Shown here: positions 9,645 to 19,530 of the stretch, piece by piece
Layout of the letters: each line of letters opens with the position of its first letter
Numbering within the stretch: the first letter of the stretch is position 1
NCBI GenBank assembly: GCA_016713735.1
Contig: JADJOP010000043.1
Coordinates: forward strand, 1-64,000
Length of the DNA stretch: 64,000 nucleotides
Origin: Bryobacterales bacterium
Lineage (GTDB): Bacteria; Acidobacteriota; Terriglobia; Bryobacterales; Bryobacteraceae
Direction: 5' to 3'
Notes under the pieces: model-generated
The model's input: the letters and a program-made list of their open reading frames with translations, nothing else
What the model was told of the DNA's origin: nothing
Databases searched by the model: none
Position numbers and translations under genes: made by a program

Positions 9645-9668
9645 CCCCTCAGAATACTAGATGCCCCG

Positions 9669-10253
9669 CTATCTCACACCCCGCCCCCTGAAACCGCCTC
9701 CCACCCGCGTCCACAACGGCTCCCCAGCCCGCCACTTGTACACCAAATGCCGCGTCACATACGACCCATCCGAAAACACCACCTGCAACACCACCCGCGC
9801 CTCCTTCACCCAGTCCCCATTCCGCGTCATCACCGGACCCGGCACCGTGAACGTCCCCCCACACTCCACCACAGTCCCCGCCGCCGCAAACTCACCCTTC
9901 GTGAACGTCTCCGTCTCCCAACTCGCCCGGCACGCCATCGTCGCCACCGTGCTGTTGTTCGTCCCCTTCCCCTTCACCTCCATCACCATCCCCCGGCTCA
10001 ACCGCCCCATCAGCGTCCCATAGCTCCAGTTCACCTCCCCCGACACCGCAATCGTTGTCTGAAACCTCGGCTCCCGGCAGGCTTTGTGAAATGACGCCCA
10101 CCCATCCAGCGCATCCGCCATCTGCTTACACCGCCCGCGCTCGGTCAACCCCAACTCCGAGGCTTCGTTCACCCCGCCCGCATATTGCCAGTACCCATCC
10201 GGCTGCGCCGCCAACGGCAACGCCGCCAACACAACCCACAAGAGGCTCCGCAT
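9669..10253 (-). CDS. Secreted protein of unknown function
   Basis: A protein of 194 aa with a clean signal peptide (MRSLLWVVLAALPLAAQ). The mature part has two Cys close to the N-terminus (GRCKQM, KACRE) and two more (TMACRAS, VECGGTF), possibly two disulfides. A beta-rich C-terminal half ends in VFSDGSYVTRHLVYKWRAG. I do not recognise a family. It lies 24 bp upstream of the arylsulfotransferase on the same strand, so the two are probably co-transcribed. Confidence 0.65.
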   Translation of the reverse strand: MRSLLWVVLAALPLAAQPDGYWQYAGGVNEASELGLTERGRCKQMADALDGWASFHKACREPRFQTTIAVSGEVNWSYGTLMGRLSRGMVMEVKGKGTNNSTVATMACRASWETETFTKGEFAAAGTVVECGGTFTVPGPVMTRNGDWVKEARVVLQVVFSDGSYVTRHLVYKWRAGEPLWTRVGGGFRGRGVR

Positions 10254-10372
10254 ACCTTAACCTCCTATCCCGCACCCTACGCCTCCCTGCACCCCATGTA
10301 AAGGGGGGCCGGCCCGCGCCCCCCGCCCGCACCGCCCAACGCACCCGCCACCGCCGAAGCCCCCCCATGCCC

Positions 10373-10415
10373 TTGGCGGACTTTCCCCGCTCCCCTCGCT
10401 ATCCCCAGTGAGGTT
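10373..10415 (+). promoter_or_regulatory. Promoter-like element shared by two MPAGEY genes (copy 1)
   Basis: TGGCGGACTT, then 14 variable pyrimidine-rich bases, then GCTATCCC, then GAGGTT. The same blocks with exactly the same 14-base spacing recur at 14606-14648 ahead of the paralogous gene. Conserved ends with a free middle of fixed length look like the -35 and -10 parts of an alternative-sigma promoter. The element lies about 45-85 bp before the start codon. Confidence 0.55.
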
Positions 10416-10459
10416 CAAAACACCTCAGCCAAATAGCAAGGATCAAGAGGAGATTCACC

Positions 10460-10885
10460 ATGTTCCGTTCCGTTCTCACTGCCACCCTCCTGGCCGCGCT
10501 TGCTTCGTTCTCGCTCCCCGCGCAGAGCGTCAAGCTCCAAGCCACCATCCCCTTTGACTTCCATGCCGGCGACGCCCTCATGCCCGCCGGCGAATACCTG
10601 GTCACGCACACCTCCGGCTTCCTCCTGCTGCGCGGCCAGTACAATCACCCCAAGTCCGCCGGTGTCATCGTGGCGGGAGCTACCAAAGCCGCCCGGACCA
10701 ACGCCTGCTGGCTCACCTTCAACCGCTACGGCGACGACTACTTCCTCGCCTCCGTCTCCCAGGAAGGCTCCGGCCTCGTGCTTCACAAAACCAAGCGTGA
10801 ACACGTGAAATCCCGCATCCTCACCGAGAGCGCCGCCGCCCGCGCGCCCATGACAACCACCATTGCCGCCCGCGGCGCACGGTAG
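10460..10885 (+). CDS. Secreted Acidobacteria-type 'MPAGEY' protein 1
   Basis: A protein of 141 aa with signal peptide MFRSVLTATLLAALASFSLPAQS. The mature domain starts with a beta strand KLQATIPFDFHAGDALMPAGEYLV and continues with FNRYGDDYFLASV, an arrangement repeated in the paralogue at 14689. Small secreted proteins with this pattern are common in Acidobacteria and have no known function. AAGAGGAG at 10446-10453 supports the ATG. It is the first of two copies flanking the Oar receptor gene and shares its promoter-like upstream element with the other copy. Confidence 0.8.
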   Translation: MFRSVLTATLLAALASFSLPAQSVKLQATIPFDFHAGDALMPAGEYLVTHTSGFLLLRGQYNHPKSAGVIVAGATKAARTNACWLTFNRYGDDYFLASVSQEGSGLVLHKTKREHVKSRILTESAAARAPMTTTIAARGAR

Positions 10886-10901
10886 CCCCGCGCCAGCCAG
10901 C

Positions 10902-10929
10902 GTACAGGACCGCTCCGGCGGTCCTGTAC
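10902..10929. terminator. Strong hairpin between convergent genes
   Basis: Perfect 12-bp inverted repeat GTACAGGACCGC / GCGGTCCTGTAC with loop TCCG, just after the stop of the 10460-10885 gene and before the convergent end of the Oar gene. There is no T-tract, so it may be a rho-independent-like barrier or an mRNA 3' stabiliser serving both strands. Confidence 0.5.
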
Positions 10930-10981
10930 CGTCTGGCTTCCTACGCGCCGCCACATACCTCACACGCCGCCGCATACAGCG

Positions 10982-11002
10982 CCGCGACCGTAAGGGAGCG
11001 GT
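10982..11002 (+). repeat. REP-like element, copy 1
   Basis: CCGCGACCGTAAGGGAGCGG: CCGC/GCGG stem, G-A mismatches, CC/GG and a GTAA loop. Closely related copies occur at 24943-24964 and, inverted, at 50188-50210, always outside genes. Confidence 0.5.
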
Positions 11003-11032
11003 GCTCCTTCCGCGTCCTCCCGCACCCGCGCC

Positions 11033-14000
11033 CTAGAACGTCAGTTTCCCCGCCAAATTGATCCGCCTCTGCTCCGGAAACTGCGTCGCCGTCACCTGCC
11101 CGAAGTTCGAGTTCGTCGGCGCCGCGTTCGGCGCATTGAACATCGCGTGGTTCAGCGCGTTCTGCGCCTCGGCCCGCAACTGGAACCGCACCCGCTCCGT
11201 GATCCGGAAGTTCTTGAACGCCGACAGATCCCACTGGTTGAACCCATCCGACCTCACCCCCGACAGCCGCAGCGGGAACGTCCGCAAATTGTTCGCCAGT
11301 TGCTTCGCCGGATCGCGCTCAAACCCGGCGTTGGTGTTGAACCACCGCTCCGCCGTCCGCTCGCTCTTCGGCAACCGGATGTCGTTGATATTCCCATAAA
11401 ACGCCACGTTGCCGAAGTTCAACGGCGGCCCCGTCTGGCCCTGGTAAATCCCCTGCACCTGCCACCCGCCGATCAAGTGATCCACCACGCCCCGCGACGA
11501 CGCCAGGAAATGACGCCCCCGCCCGAACGGCAGCTCATAAATCGCCGTGATCGCCACATGGTGCGTCCGGTCCTGCGGCGAAATCACCTCCGTCGGCCGC
11601 GCATCGGCCGCGTTCAGCAACTCCACCGCCTCCATGAACTTCGACCATGTGTACGATCCATGAATCGTGAACCCCTGCGCAAACCGCCGCTCAATCCGCA
11701 TCTGCAGCGAGTGATACCACGAATAACCGATATCATCGTCCGCGCTCAAATCCACGAAATGCGGATACGGCTTCAGCAACTGGCTCCGCGCCACGTTCGC
11801 CCCCGCCATCGCCGACCCCGTGAAGTCCGGCAGCCCCTGGAACGGGTTCCGCACGTTCGTCGTCAGAAAATCGATCGTCGCCTGGTCCCGCACCGCCGAC
11901 GTCGACAGATACCGGTTCGGCACCGCGTTCAGGTTCCGCGCCACGCTCATCAGGCTCCCCCGGTTGCCCACATACGCCGCCTCCAGCAACACCCGCTGCG
12001 CCAGCTCCCGCTGCACGCCCAGGCTCCACCGCTGCATGTACCCGTTGCGCAGCCCCGGATCGAAGAACCCCGGCGACCGCCCCACAAACGTCCGCAGCCC
12101 GTTGGCCGCTCCCGCCGGCGCCAGAAACCCGTTCGGAAACGGATTCGCCAGCGTCCCGAAAAAGCTCAGCCCGTTGTCCAGGCTCGCGTTCAACGACGTC
12201 CGCTGGCTGTAGCCCTGCTGCCCCACGTCGTTCGTCGAGGCGCCCAATAATTCATAGAAAATCCCATACCCGCCGCGCCACACCGTCTTCGGCGTCATCT
12301 GCCACGCAAACCCGAATCGCGGCGCCAGGTTCGTCTTGTCGCTCTTCCACAATCCCCGCGGCGCCCCGCTGACGTTCGCAAACAACAGCCCGCCCGGCGT
12401 CGCAAACTGCGCCACCGGCAGCTCCGGAATCGGATTCCGCGCATAGTTCGCCGCCGCCGCCGCTTGAATCGGATTCGCCGTTCCGAAATCGAACCCCCGC
12501 GTCGTCCGGTCAAACCGCTCCGTGATCGGCGCTTCAATCTCATACCGCAGCCCCACGTTCAACGTCAGCGTCCGCGTCACCTTCCAATCGTCCTGCGCAT
12601 ACAAACCAAAGAACCGCGACTGCTGCGCCACCGACGGATTATCGTCCCGTCCTCCTCCCGTCGGCAGGCCAAACAAAAACGAAGCCAGCCCCTGCCCAAT
12701 CGGCGCCGTCGGCGAATTGTCCAGCGGCCCCCGCGTCCACCCCGCCTGGAAATCCAGCAGCGGCGTGTAATCGCCATAGCTGTACCGGTTCTCCTGAAAC
12801 ACCCGCGCCTCGCCCCCAAACCGGATCGAGTGGTTCCCCCGCGTGTGCGTCGCGTTGCTCGTCACAAAGTGATAGTTCGTCGCCGTCTTCGCCCCCGTGT
12901 TCCGGCTCAACGCCTGCAAGCTCTGAATCGTCATCTGCGGCAGCGTCGTCAACTCACGGTCCAGCGCATTGGCCAGCCCCGAAGAGAATCCCAACCCCGC
13001 CAGGTCCATCCCCAGCGTGTCCGGAATCTCTCCATTCAAAAATCGCGTCAGCCCATACCGCGTATTCAAAATCGTCGTCGGCGAAATCATATACACGTCG
13101 TCCAGCGAAATCCCCCGGTGCCGCCGGTATTGCACATGCCCGATCGAGTTCAACCCCGGAAACCGCCGGTTCGCCGGCTCGGCCAGATCCGACCATGAAA
13201 ACGACCCGAACACCCGGTGCCGTTCCGTAATCGTGTGGTCCATCCGCACCGAATGCGAGTAGTAATCAATCTGCGTCCCGATCGGCGCAACAAAATTGTT
13301 CCGCCCCTCCACGTTCTCCGTCGAATTCGGCATCGGATAAAAGTCCAGCAGCCGCTTCGCCACCGGGCTGATCCGGCTCGCCGGAATCACATTGCCCGCC
13401 AGCGGCAACCGCGAAAACCGTCCCCCGCCGCCGCCGCGATCGTGAACGGATCATAAATCTGATACCGCGCCCCCAACGCCAGCAGCTTCGAAAAATCTCC
13501 CGTCCGCTGCTCCGCCGTCGGCACCGTGTTCACCCCCGTCGCCGGACGCTTCCGGAACAACTTGTCATACCCGTAAATGAAAAACGTCTTGTTCTTGATC
13601 ACCGGCCCGCTGAACGTCGCCCGGTACCGGTTCGTCTGCGTCGGCGGCCACTGCGACTTCTTCTTCTCCTCCGTCACCGGCCCCGTGTTCGGATCGAAGA
13701 TAAACCGGTTCACAAAAAAGTTCCGCGTCATCAAAGGCCGCGAATAGTGCGAAAACCACAAGTCCCCATGCCAGTCGTTTGACCCCGACCGCGTCACAAT
13801 GTTGAAGTTCGCCCCCGAAAATCCGCCCTGGCTCGCATCAAACGGCGCCGTCTGGATCTTCATCTCCTGCACCATCTCCGGCGGCGGCGAATAGCTCGCC
13901 TGCCCCCCTTGCGTCATGATCGGATTGCCGTCCAGCGCAAACTGCGACGCCCGCGTCCGCGTCCCCACCGCCGCCACATTGCTCGTCGAATCCACCGCGT

Positions 14001-14526
14001 GCGGAAACCACCCGTGCGAGGCCGCGTTCGTCGCCATGATCCCCGGCGTCAACTGCAGCAGATAAGCCGGATTCCCGCCCGCCAGCGGCAAGTCCGCCAG
14101 CCGCCGCCGGTCCACCAGTTGCCCCACCGTCGCCTCGCTCGCCTCCAGCAGCGGCGTCTCCGCCGTCACCGTCACGCTCTCCGACACCTGCCCCGGCTCG
14201 AGCGACATGTCCAGCGTGATCGCATCGCCCACCCGCACCTCCACCGCCGTCCGCTCCACCCGCTTGAATCCCGGCTGCTCCACCGTCAGCTTGTACGTCC
14301 CCGGATTCAGATACAGCAGTTGATAGTTCCCTGATTCGTTGCTCGTCGCGCTCGTCACCACCCCCGTCCCCACGTTCGTCGCCACTACCGTCACCCCAGG
14401 CACCACCGCGCCTGTCGTGTCCATCACCCGCCCCAAAACGCGTCCGCGTGGATCTTGCCCGTAAAGGCCCGCTGTCCACGCCATCATCAGCAGAAGTGTA
14501 AGAGAAAGAGTTAGGAATCGAAACAT
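11033..14526 (-). CDS. Oar-like TonB-dependent outer-membrane receptor, one frameshift
   Basis: Signal peptide MFRFLTLSLTLLLMMAWTAG, then a carboxypeptidase-regulatory beta-sandwich (GRVMDTTGAVVPGVTVVATN...NYQLLYLNPGTYKLTVEQPGFK), a plug-like region (VGQLVDRRRLADLPLAGGNPAYLLQLTPG, FNIVTRSGSNDWHG) and a long beta barrel ending ...FGQVTATQFPEQRRINLAGKLTF with terminal aromatic. About 1160 aa in total. The frame breaks near 13422-13426: adding one base to that run of five Cs (Gs on the coding strand) joins YDPFTIAAAAGGRFSRLPLAGNVIPASR perfectly. I take this as a sequence error or a recent lesion in an otherwise intact gene. ATG at 14526 gives the cleanest signal peptide; 14565 is an alternative. 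Energy would come from the TonB/ExbBD genes at 35.7-39.7 kb. Confidence 0.85.
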
Positions 14527-14605
14527 AAGAGAAACCCCGCGCCAATCATATGCACGCTCCTTCATGAGCGCAAGCCGGTCCGCCGCCCCTTCATCCGCCT
14601 TCCTC

Positions 14606-14648
14606 CTGGCGGACTTTTTCCCCTCCTCTCGCTATCCCAATCGAGGTT
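14606..14648 (+). promoter_or_regulatory. Promoter-like element shared by two MPAGEY genes (copy 2)
   Basis: Second copy of the TGGCGGACTT-N14-GCTATCCC...GAGGTT element described at 10373. It lies in the divergent interval between the Oar gene and the second MPAGEY gene and points towards the latter. Confidence 0.55.
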
Positions 14649-14688
14649 GCAAAAACCCCAACTCAGAACCCCCGAGAGGAGATTTGCC

Positions 14689-15102
14689 ATGTACCGCTTT
14701 GCACTCACGGCTGGGATCCTGGCAGCAGTAGGCTGCCTCTCCCTGCACGCCCAAACCATCCGCGTCACCGCCACCATTCCCTTTGAATTCCAAGTCGGCG
14801 CCCAAGTCATGCCCGCCGGTGACTACTTCATCTCCCACCAATCCACCCACGTCCTCCAACTCACCTGCCAAACCGGCGCCCGCAAGTCCGCCATGGTCGT
14901 CACCAACGCCTCGCCCGCTGAACCCGCCGGCGCCTCCAGCAGGCTCGTCTTCCACCGCTACGGCAACGAGTACTTCCTGGCCAAGGTCTGGAGCAGCCCC
15001 AGCCACGCCGCCGTCGCCATCCCCCCCACCAAGCGCGAACGCGAACTCATCGCCTCCGCCCGCCGCGCCACCCCCGCCTCCCTCACCATCGCGGCCAAGT
15101 AA
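14689..15102 (+). CDS. Secreted Acidobacteria-type 'MPAGEY' protein 2
   Basis: A protein of 137 aa with signal peptide MYRFALTAGILAAVGCLSLHAQ. The mature part (TIRVTATIPFEFQVGAQVMPAGDYFIS...FHRYGNEYFLAKVW...TKRERELI) aligns block by block with the gene at 10460, so the two are paralogues. GAGAGGAG at 14674-14681 fixes the start at 14689. Function is unknown; the two paralogues bracket the Oar receptor, suggesting a shared envelope or stress role (inference). Confidence 0.8.
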   Translation: MYRFALTAGILAAVGCLSLHAQTIRVTATIPFEFQVGAQVMPAGDYFISHQSTHVLQLTCQTGARKSAMVVTNASPAEPAGASSRLVFHRYGNEYFLAKVWSSPSHAAVAIPPTKRERELIASARRATPASLTIAAK

Positions 15103-15354
15103 CCACGCCGCGCCGCCGGCGGCACGGGCCCGACCCCTCCCGCGCCGCCGGCTTCCCCTCCGTGCCGCCCCCACCTCTCCCTCGCCGGCGCCCGCGCCTT
15201 CCCTCCCGCACGTCAAAGTCCGCCACTCCAACTGACGCCCCCCCCCGCCCCCTCCCACCAGCGTCGATACTTCCCTCAATCTGTAAGCAAACACCCGTGC
15301 TTTTCACCCTCATCCGTGCTACGCTTCTCCAGATCCAAAATCCCGGGGTGCTTT
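15103..15354. other. Intergenic, C-rich, no gene seen
   Basis: A stretch of 252 bp of pyrimidine-rich sequence between the MPAGEY gene and the sigma factor. It should hold the promoter of the sigma-kinase operon, but I see no consensus element and no second copy of the TGGCGGACTT element. Confidence 0.3.
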
Positions 15355-15951
15355 GTGTCCGATTCTGGCGACATCACCCGGCTCCTCAACCTCTGGCGCC
15401 ACGGCGATCACGACGCCGAAAACGCCCTCTTCACCCAAGTTCTGCCCTCCCTCCGCCGCATCGCCCACTACCTCATGAACCGCGAGCGCCCCGGCCACAC
15501 CCTCCAGGCCACCGAACTCGTCGACCAGATCTATTTCCGCCTCACCGCCGCCCGCGACCGCGATTGGCGGGACCGCGCCCATTTCTTCGCTATTGCAGGT
15601 AGAGCCATGCGCCGCTACCTCATCGATTACGCCCGCGCCCGCCCCCGCGCCGCCGCCGTCCCCCTCGACGGCCTCGACAACCTCCTCGCCGCCTCCTCCC
15701 CCAACCTCGACACCGCCCTCTCCATCGACCACCTCCTCGATCAGCTCGCCGCCGAACACCCCGACTGGTGCACCGTCGTCGAACTCAAATACTTCCTCGG
15801 CCTCACCGACGAAGAGGCCGCCGACGTCCTCCACATGAAGCTCCGCACCATGCAGCGCGCCTGGCTCGAAGCTCGCCAATGGCTCTATTCCCACATGGAG
15901 TCCTCCCGTGCCGCCCAATCTCCCCCCGCCCGGCAAGCCGCTGCTCAATAG
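15355..15951 (+). CDS. ECF RNA polymerase sigma factor, TIGR02999-like
   Basis: A protein of 198 aa. Sigma region 2: ITRLLNLWRHGDHDAENALFTQVLPSLRRIAHYLMNRERPGHTLQATELVDQIYFRL...DRAHFFAIAGRAMRRYLIDYARAR. Sigma region 4: CTVVELKYFLGLTDEEAADVLHMKLRTMQRAWLEARQWLY. This is the Acidobacteria/Planctomycetes ECF group usually found directly before a Ser/Thr kinase, as here. GTG at 15355 (MSDSGDITRLL) matches the family N-terminus; a longer open frame from 15316 exists. Its 3' end overlaps the kinase frame by about 44 bp. Confidence 0.88.
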   Translation: MSDSGDITRLLNLWRHGDHDAENALFTQVLPSLRRIAHYLMNRERPGHTLQATELVDQIYFRLTAARDRDWRDRAHFFAIAGRAMRRYLIDYARARPRAAAVPLDGLDNLLAASSPNLDTALSIDHLLDQLAAEHPDWCTVVELKYFLGLTDEEAADVLHMKLRTMQRAWLEARQWLYSHMESSRAAQSPPARQAAAQ

Positions 15952-18552
15952 GCCGCCGCCCAACGCCCCGCCGCTTCAAGCCCCGATGCCCCATGCCCCA
16001 CCGCAACAAGCCCGGCCGCCCCATGCCCCGCTCGACGACGAGCTCGTCATGAACCTCGTCGAGGCCGCCCTCGCCCAGCCCCCTCACGCCCGCCGCGCCT
16101 TCCTCGAATCCGCCGCCGAAGCCGACCCCTCCCTCCTCGCCACCGTCTGGAGCCTCGTCGAAGCTGAACAGCAAATGGCCGGCTTCCTCGAATCCCCCCT
16201 CATCCCCCCGCTCCTCTTCGACGACCCCTTCTCCCCCGGCCAACTCCTCCACAACCGCTTCCGCATCACCCGCGAAGTCGCCCGCGGCGGCATGGGCATC
16301 GTCTACGAAGCCTTCGACGAACGCCTCCAGCGCCGCATCGCCCTCAAATGCGCCCAGCCCGGCTTCCGCCGCCGCCTCCCCCCCGAGGTCCGCAACGCCT
16401 CCACCCTCAGCCACCCCAACATCTGCAAAATCTTCGAACTCCACTCCGCCTCCACACCCCAGGGCGACTTCGACTTCCTCACCATGGAGTTCCTCGAAGG
16501 CGAAACCCTCGCCCAGATCCTCACCCGCGCCCCCCTCCCCGAACCCCAAGCCCGCCCCCTCGCCCTCCAAATCTGCGACGCCCTCGCCGAGGCCCACCGC
16601 CACCACATCGTCCACGGCGACCTCAAAGCCGCCAACATCATCGTCACCTCCTCCCCCAACGGCGACTCCCACGCCGTCATCACCGACTTCGGCCTCGCCC
16701 ACCGCGACGAATCCGCCCCCTCCCCCTTCTTCTCCATCCCCAAGGGCGGCACCCCCGACTACATGGCCCCCGAGCTCTGGAAAGGCCAGCCCGCCACCAC
16801 CGCCTCCGACCTCTACGCCCTCGGCGTCCTCCTCCGCGAACTCCTCACCGGCATCCCCGCGCCCCCTCAGCCTGACCTCCCCGCCCGCTGGTCCCGCCCC
16901 ATCGCCGAATGCCTCCGCCCCGACCCCGCTGCCCGCCCCGCCTCCGCCACCGCCGTCCACGACGCCCTCCTCCCCCACACCCGCCGCTGGCTCCTCGCCT
17001 CCGCCGCCCTCCTCCTCGTCGCCGTCACCGGACTCTTCTCCTGGAACGCCGCCACCGCGCCCCGCGAACACATCCGCCTCGCCCTCGCCCCCACACCCCT
17101 CGCCGCCTCTCTCTCCCAACCCCTCGCCGCCCTCACCGGCAACCAGCGCACCACCTTCCAACTCGTCGCCCCCAACGCCAACCCCACTCACCTCCTCACC
17201 GCCGCCACCACTCCCCCACTGACAGCAAACGCCGCCAACTTCCTCCTCACCGCCACCCTCACCGACGCCAAAACCAACCTCCCCCTTCGCCAGTGGTCCT
17301 CCCCCTACACCCCCGCCGACGCCCGCCACATCCCCACCGCGCTGGCCGGCTTCGTCACCGGCGCCTTCCACCTGCCCGCTCTCACCGCCCAGGCCCAGGT
17401 CGCCCCCAACGCCCTCCAGGATTACCTCTCCGGCCTCGAATACCTTCGCCTCAACTCCACCATCGACTCCGCCCTCCCCCTCCTCCAACGCGCCGCCACC
17501 GCCGACCCCGCCTCCCCCCTCACCCACGCCGCCCTCGCCGAAGCCTACTGGTGGAAATTCCAAACCACCAACGACGGCGCTTGGGTCTCCCGCTCCCAGT
17601 CCGCCCTCACCGCCGCCGAACAGCGCAACCCCGACATCCCCGAGGTCCTCGCCATCGCCGGACTCCTTCACGCCAACGCCGGCCGCCTCGAACTCGCCCA
17701 ATCCGCCTACCTCCGCGCCCTCGAAATCAACCCCAACCTCGCCGACGCCCAACGCCGCCTCGGCATCGCCTACCAGGCCTCAGGCGACGACACCCGCGCC
17801 CTCGCCGCCCTCCACCGCGCCGCTGAACTCGACCCCGCCAACCACCGCAACCACCAGGCCCTTGGCGACTTCCACAAACGCCGCGCCCACTACCCCCAGG
17901 CCCTCCTCCACTTCGCCAAAACCGTCTCCCTCGCCCCCCTCGAACCCGCCACCCACTACGTCTACGGTTCCACGCTCCACCTCACCGGCCGCTACCCCGA
18001 AGCCGAACGCGAACTCCGCCTCGCCATCGACCTCGGCGAACCCCCGCCGCCCTCAACAACCTCGCCTTTACCCTCACCTACCAGTCCCGCGACCAGGAAG
18101 CCCTCACTTACTTCCTCCGCGCCCAACGCTACTGGCCCAACCGCTTCCTCCTCGCCATGAACCTCGGCACCACCTACCGCCGCCTCGGCCTGCTCACTGA
18201 CTCCCGCCGCTCCTACTCCACCGCCGCCTCCCTCGCCGAAGCCGACCTCGCCCGCAACCCCCGCGACGCCTACCGCCGCGCCTGCCTCGCCTACTCCCTC
18301 GCCTGGCTCGGCCAAGCCCCCCGCGCCGCCTCCGAACTCGCCCAGGCCCTCCAACTCGGCCCCCACGACAACGACACCCTCCGCATGGCCATCCTCACCC
18401 ATGAGGCCCTCGGCCGGCGCCCCGACGCACTCTCCCTGCTCGCCTCCGCCCCCCCTGATCTCCGCGCCGACCTCGCCCGCTACCCCGATCTGGCGGACCT
18501 CCACCGCGACTCTCGCTTCTCCTCCTTGATCCCCGGCTCCACCGGAAACTAA
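15908..18552 (+). CDS. Ser/Thr protein kinase with TPR domain, one frameshift
   Basis: Numbered from GTG 15908 (ATG 16049 is an equally possible start). Hanks-type kinase: glycine loop VARGGMGIVYEA (124-134), Lys147 in ALK, catalytic HGDLKAAN (236-243, Gly in place of the usual Arg of HRD), DFG 260-262, APE 287-289. One membrane segment at about 360-378, then an extracytoplasmic region with several TPRs (NPDIPEVLAIAGLLHANAGRLELAQSAYLRALEINPN and following). The frame breaks at the C5 run 18041-18045; one extra C restores PPAALNNLAFTLTYQSRDQEAL and carries on to the stop at 18552, so the full product is about 880 aa. The missing Arg of HRD suggests no activation-loop phosphorylation control. 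Probably senses or scaffolds at the membrane and may phosphorylate the sigma factor (inference). Confidence 0.85.
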
Positions 18553-18575
18553 CCACTAACCCAGAGGCAATCCTC

Positions 18576-18986
18576 ATGCTCATCGAACAAACCATCAAGA
18601 TCGACCGCAACGAAGTGACCATCATCCGCAAATTCGATTCACCACCCAAAACGGCATCCACAACCACCCGCACCCCCCCCGCCGACATGTTCGCCAACCA
18701 GAACAAGGCGCTGACCCCCGCCGAAATCCGTAGCCGCGTCCAAGCCCAAGCCCAAGCGCAGCAATCGTTACCGGCGGGCTCCACCACGCCCGCTCGCCGC
18801 AACTACCGCTTGTTCGCCGTTTTCCCCGGCGGCAATATCGAGGAACTTGGCCCTGGCGGCGACCTCGAAGACCTCGGCCCAGGCGGCAATCTCGCCTCCG
18901 GTCTCACCATCGTCTTCGGCCCCGTTCACGTTGAATGCTGCCGCTGCCAGAGCGACAGCCCCTCCCCAGCCAACCCCAATTCCTGA
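18576..18986 (+). CDS. Small protein with three PGG nonapeptide repeats
   Basis: A protein of 136 aa, not recognised. N-terminus MLIEQTIKIDRNEVTIIRKF looks like two beta strands. The middle is Thr/Ala/Gln-rich and disordered (QAQAQAQQ). Residues 84-110 are three 9-residue repeats of the form PGG(N/D)(I/L)E(E/D)LG, placing Gly-Gly pairs at 85-86, 94-95 and 103-104. A CCRC cluster lies at 121-124 and the tail is Ser/Pro-rich. There is no signal peptide. It sits 23 bp after the kinase and 17 bp before a cysteine peptidase gene. Repeated Gly-Gly sites next to a papain-like peptidase make it a candidate substrate or processed precursor (inference). Confidence 0.65.
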   Translation: MLIEQTIKIDRNEVTIIRKFDSPPKTASTTTRTPPADMFANQNKALTPAEIRSRVQAQAQAQQSLPAGSTTPARRNYRLFAVFPGGNIEELGPGGDLEDLGPGGNLASGLTIVFGPVHVECCRCQSDSPSPANPNS

Positions 18987-19003
18987 TCCCCAAAAGGTGC
19001 CCC

Positions 19004-19516
19004 ATGTCCTACCCTCTCGAACACCAAGAGATGACCTTCTGGTGCTGGGCCGCCGTTGCCGCCAGCGTCCGCGCCTTCTTCGACTCAACCCGCTCCCTTG
19101 CCCAGTGTACGGTGGCTACTGACACCCTCAACCGCTTCGACCGCCGCCCCGGCGACCCCCCCTACGATTGCTGCCAGAACGCCTCATCCGGCAACAAGCC
19201 GTTCTATCTTGACCTCGCCCTTACCACCATCGGCCACTTCAACGTCATCCATTTCCAGCCCCTCTCCTTCAACGACGTCGAGTGGTTCGTCAAGGAACTG
19301 AGACTGCCCATCTGCGCCTACATGGAGTCGGGCGCCTCGGCCCACTACGTCGTCATCTGCGACTGCCAACGCGCCCCCTCTGGCGCCAACTACGTCTATG
19401 TCTGCGACCCGCACAGCTTCGCCCCCGTCCCCCAAAAGACCCTCTACGAAGCCTTCCTGTGGAGCTACTACGATGGCAGCTACCAGTGGGAAGCCTGCTT
19501 CTTCGTCCAACCCTGA
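19004..19516 (+). CDS. Papain-like cysteine peptidase (AvrRpt2/C39-like)
   Basis: A protein of 170 aa. The start MSYPLEHQEMTFWCWAAVAASV carries the CWAA catalytic block (Cys14), His114 lies in ASAHYVVICDC and Asp135 in VCDPHS, giving the C-H-D order of papain-fold peptidases such as AvrRpt2 and C39. Other Cys (QCTVA, DCCQN) may form disulfides. There is no signal peptide or ABC domain, so it is a free enzyme, unlike bacteriocin exporters. The AAAAGGTG RBS supports ATG 19004. It lies between the PGG-repeat gene and an unknown gene, with 17-bp and 14-bp gaps. Confidence 0.75.
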   Translation: MSYPLEHQEMTFWCWAAVAASVRAFFDSTRSLAQCTVATDTLNRFDRRPGDPPYDCCQNASSGNKPFYLDLALTTIGHFNVIHFQPLSFNDVEWFVKELRLPICAYMESGASAHYVVICDCQRAPSGANYVYVCDPHSFAPVPQKTLYEAFLWSYYDGSYQWEACFFVQP

Positions 19517-19530
19517 AGAAAGGAATCCCC

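Noticed and set aside
8478..10094. Plus-strand open frame of 538 codons
   Set aside because: Arg/His/Pro shadow opposite the arylsulfotransferase, which has a signal peptide and catalytic motifs.
15803..17752. Minus-strand open frame of 649 codons across the kinase
   Set aside because: Gly/Glu-rich low-complexity shadow of the GC-rich kinase gene, whose motifs read on the plus strand.
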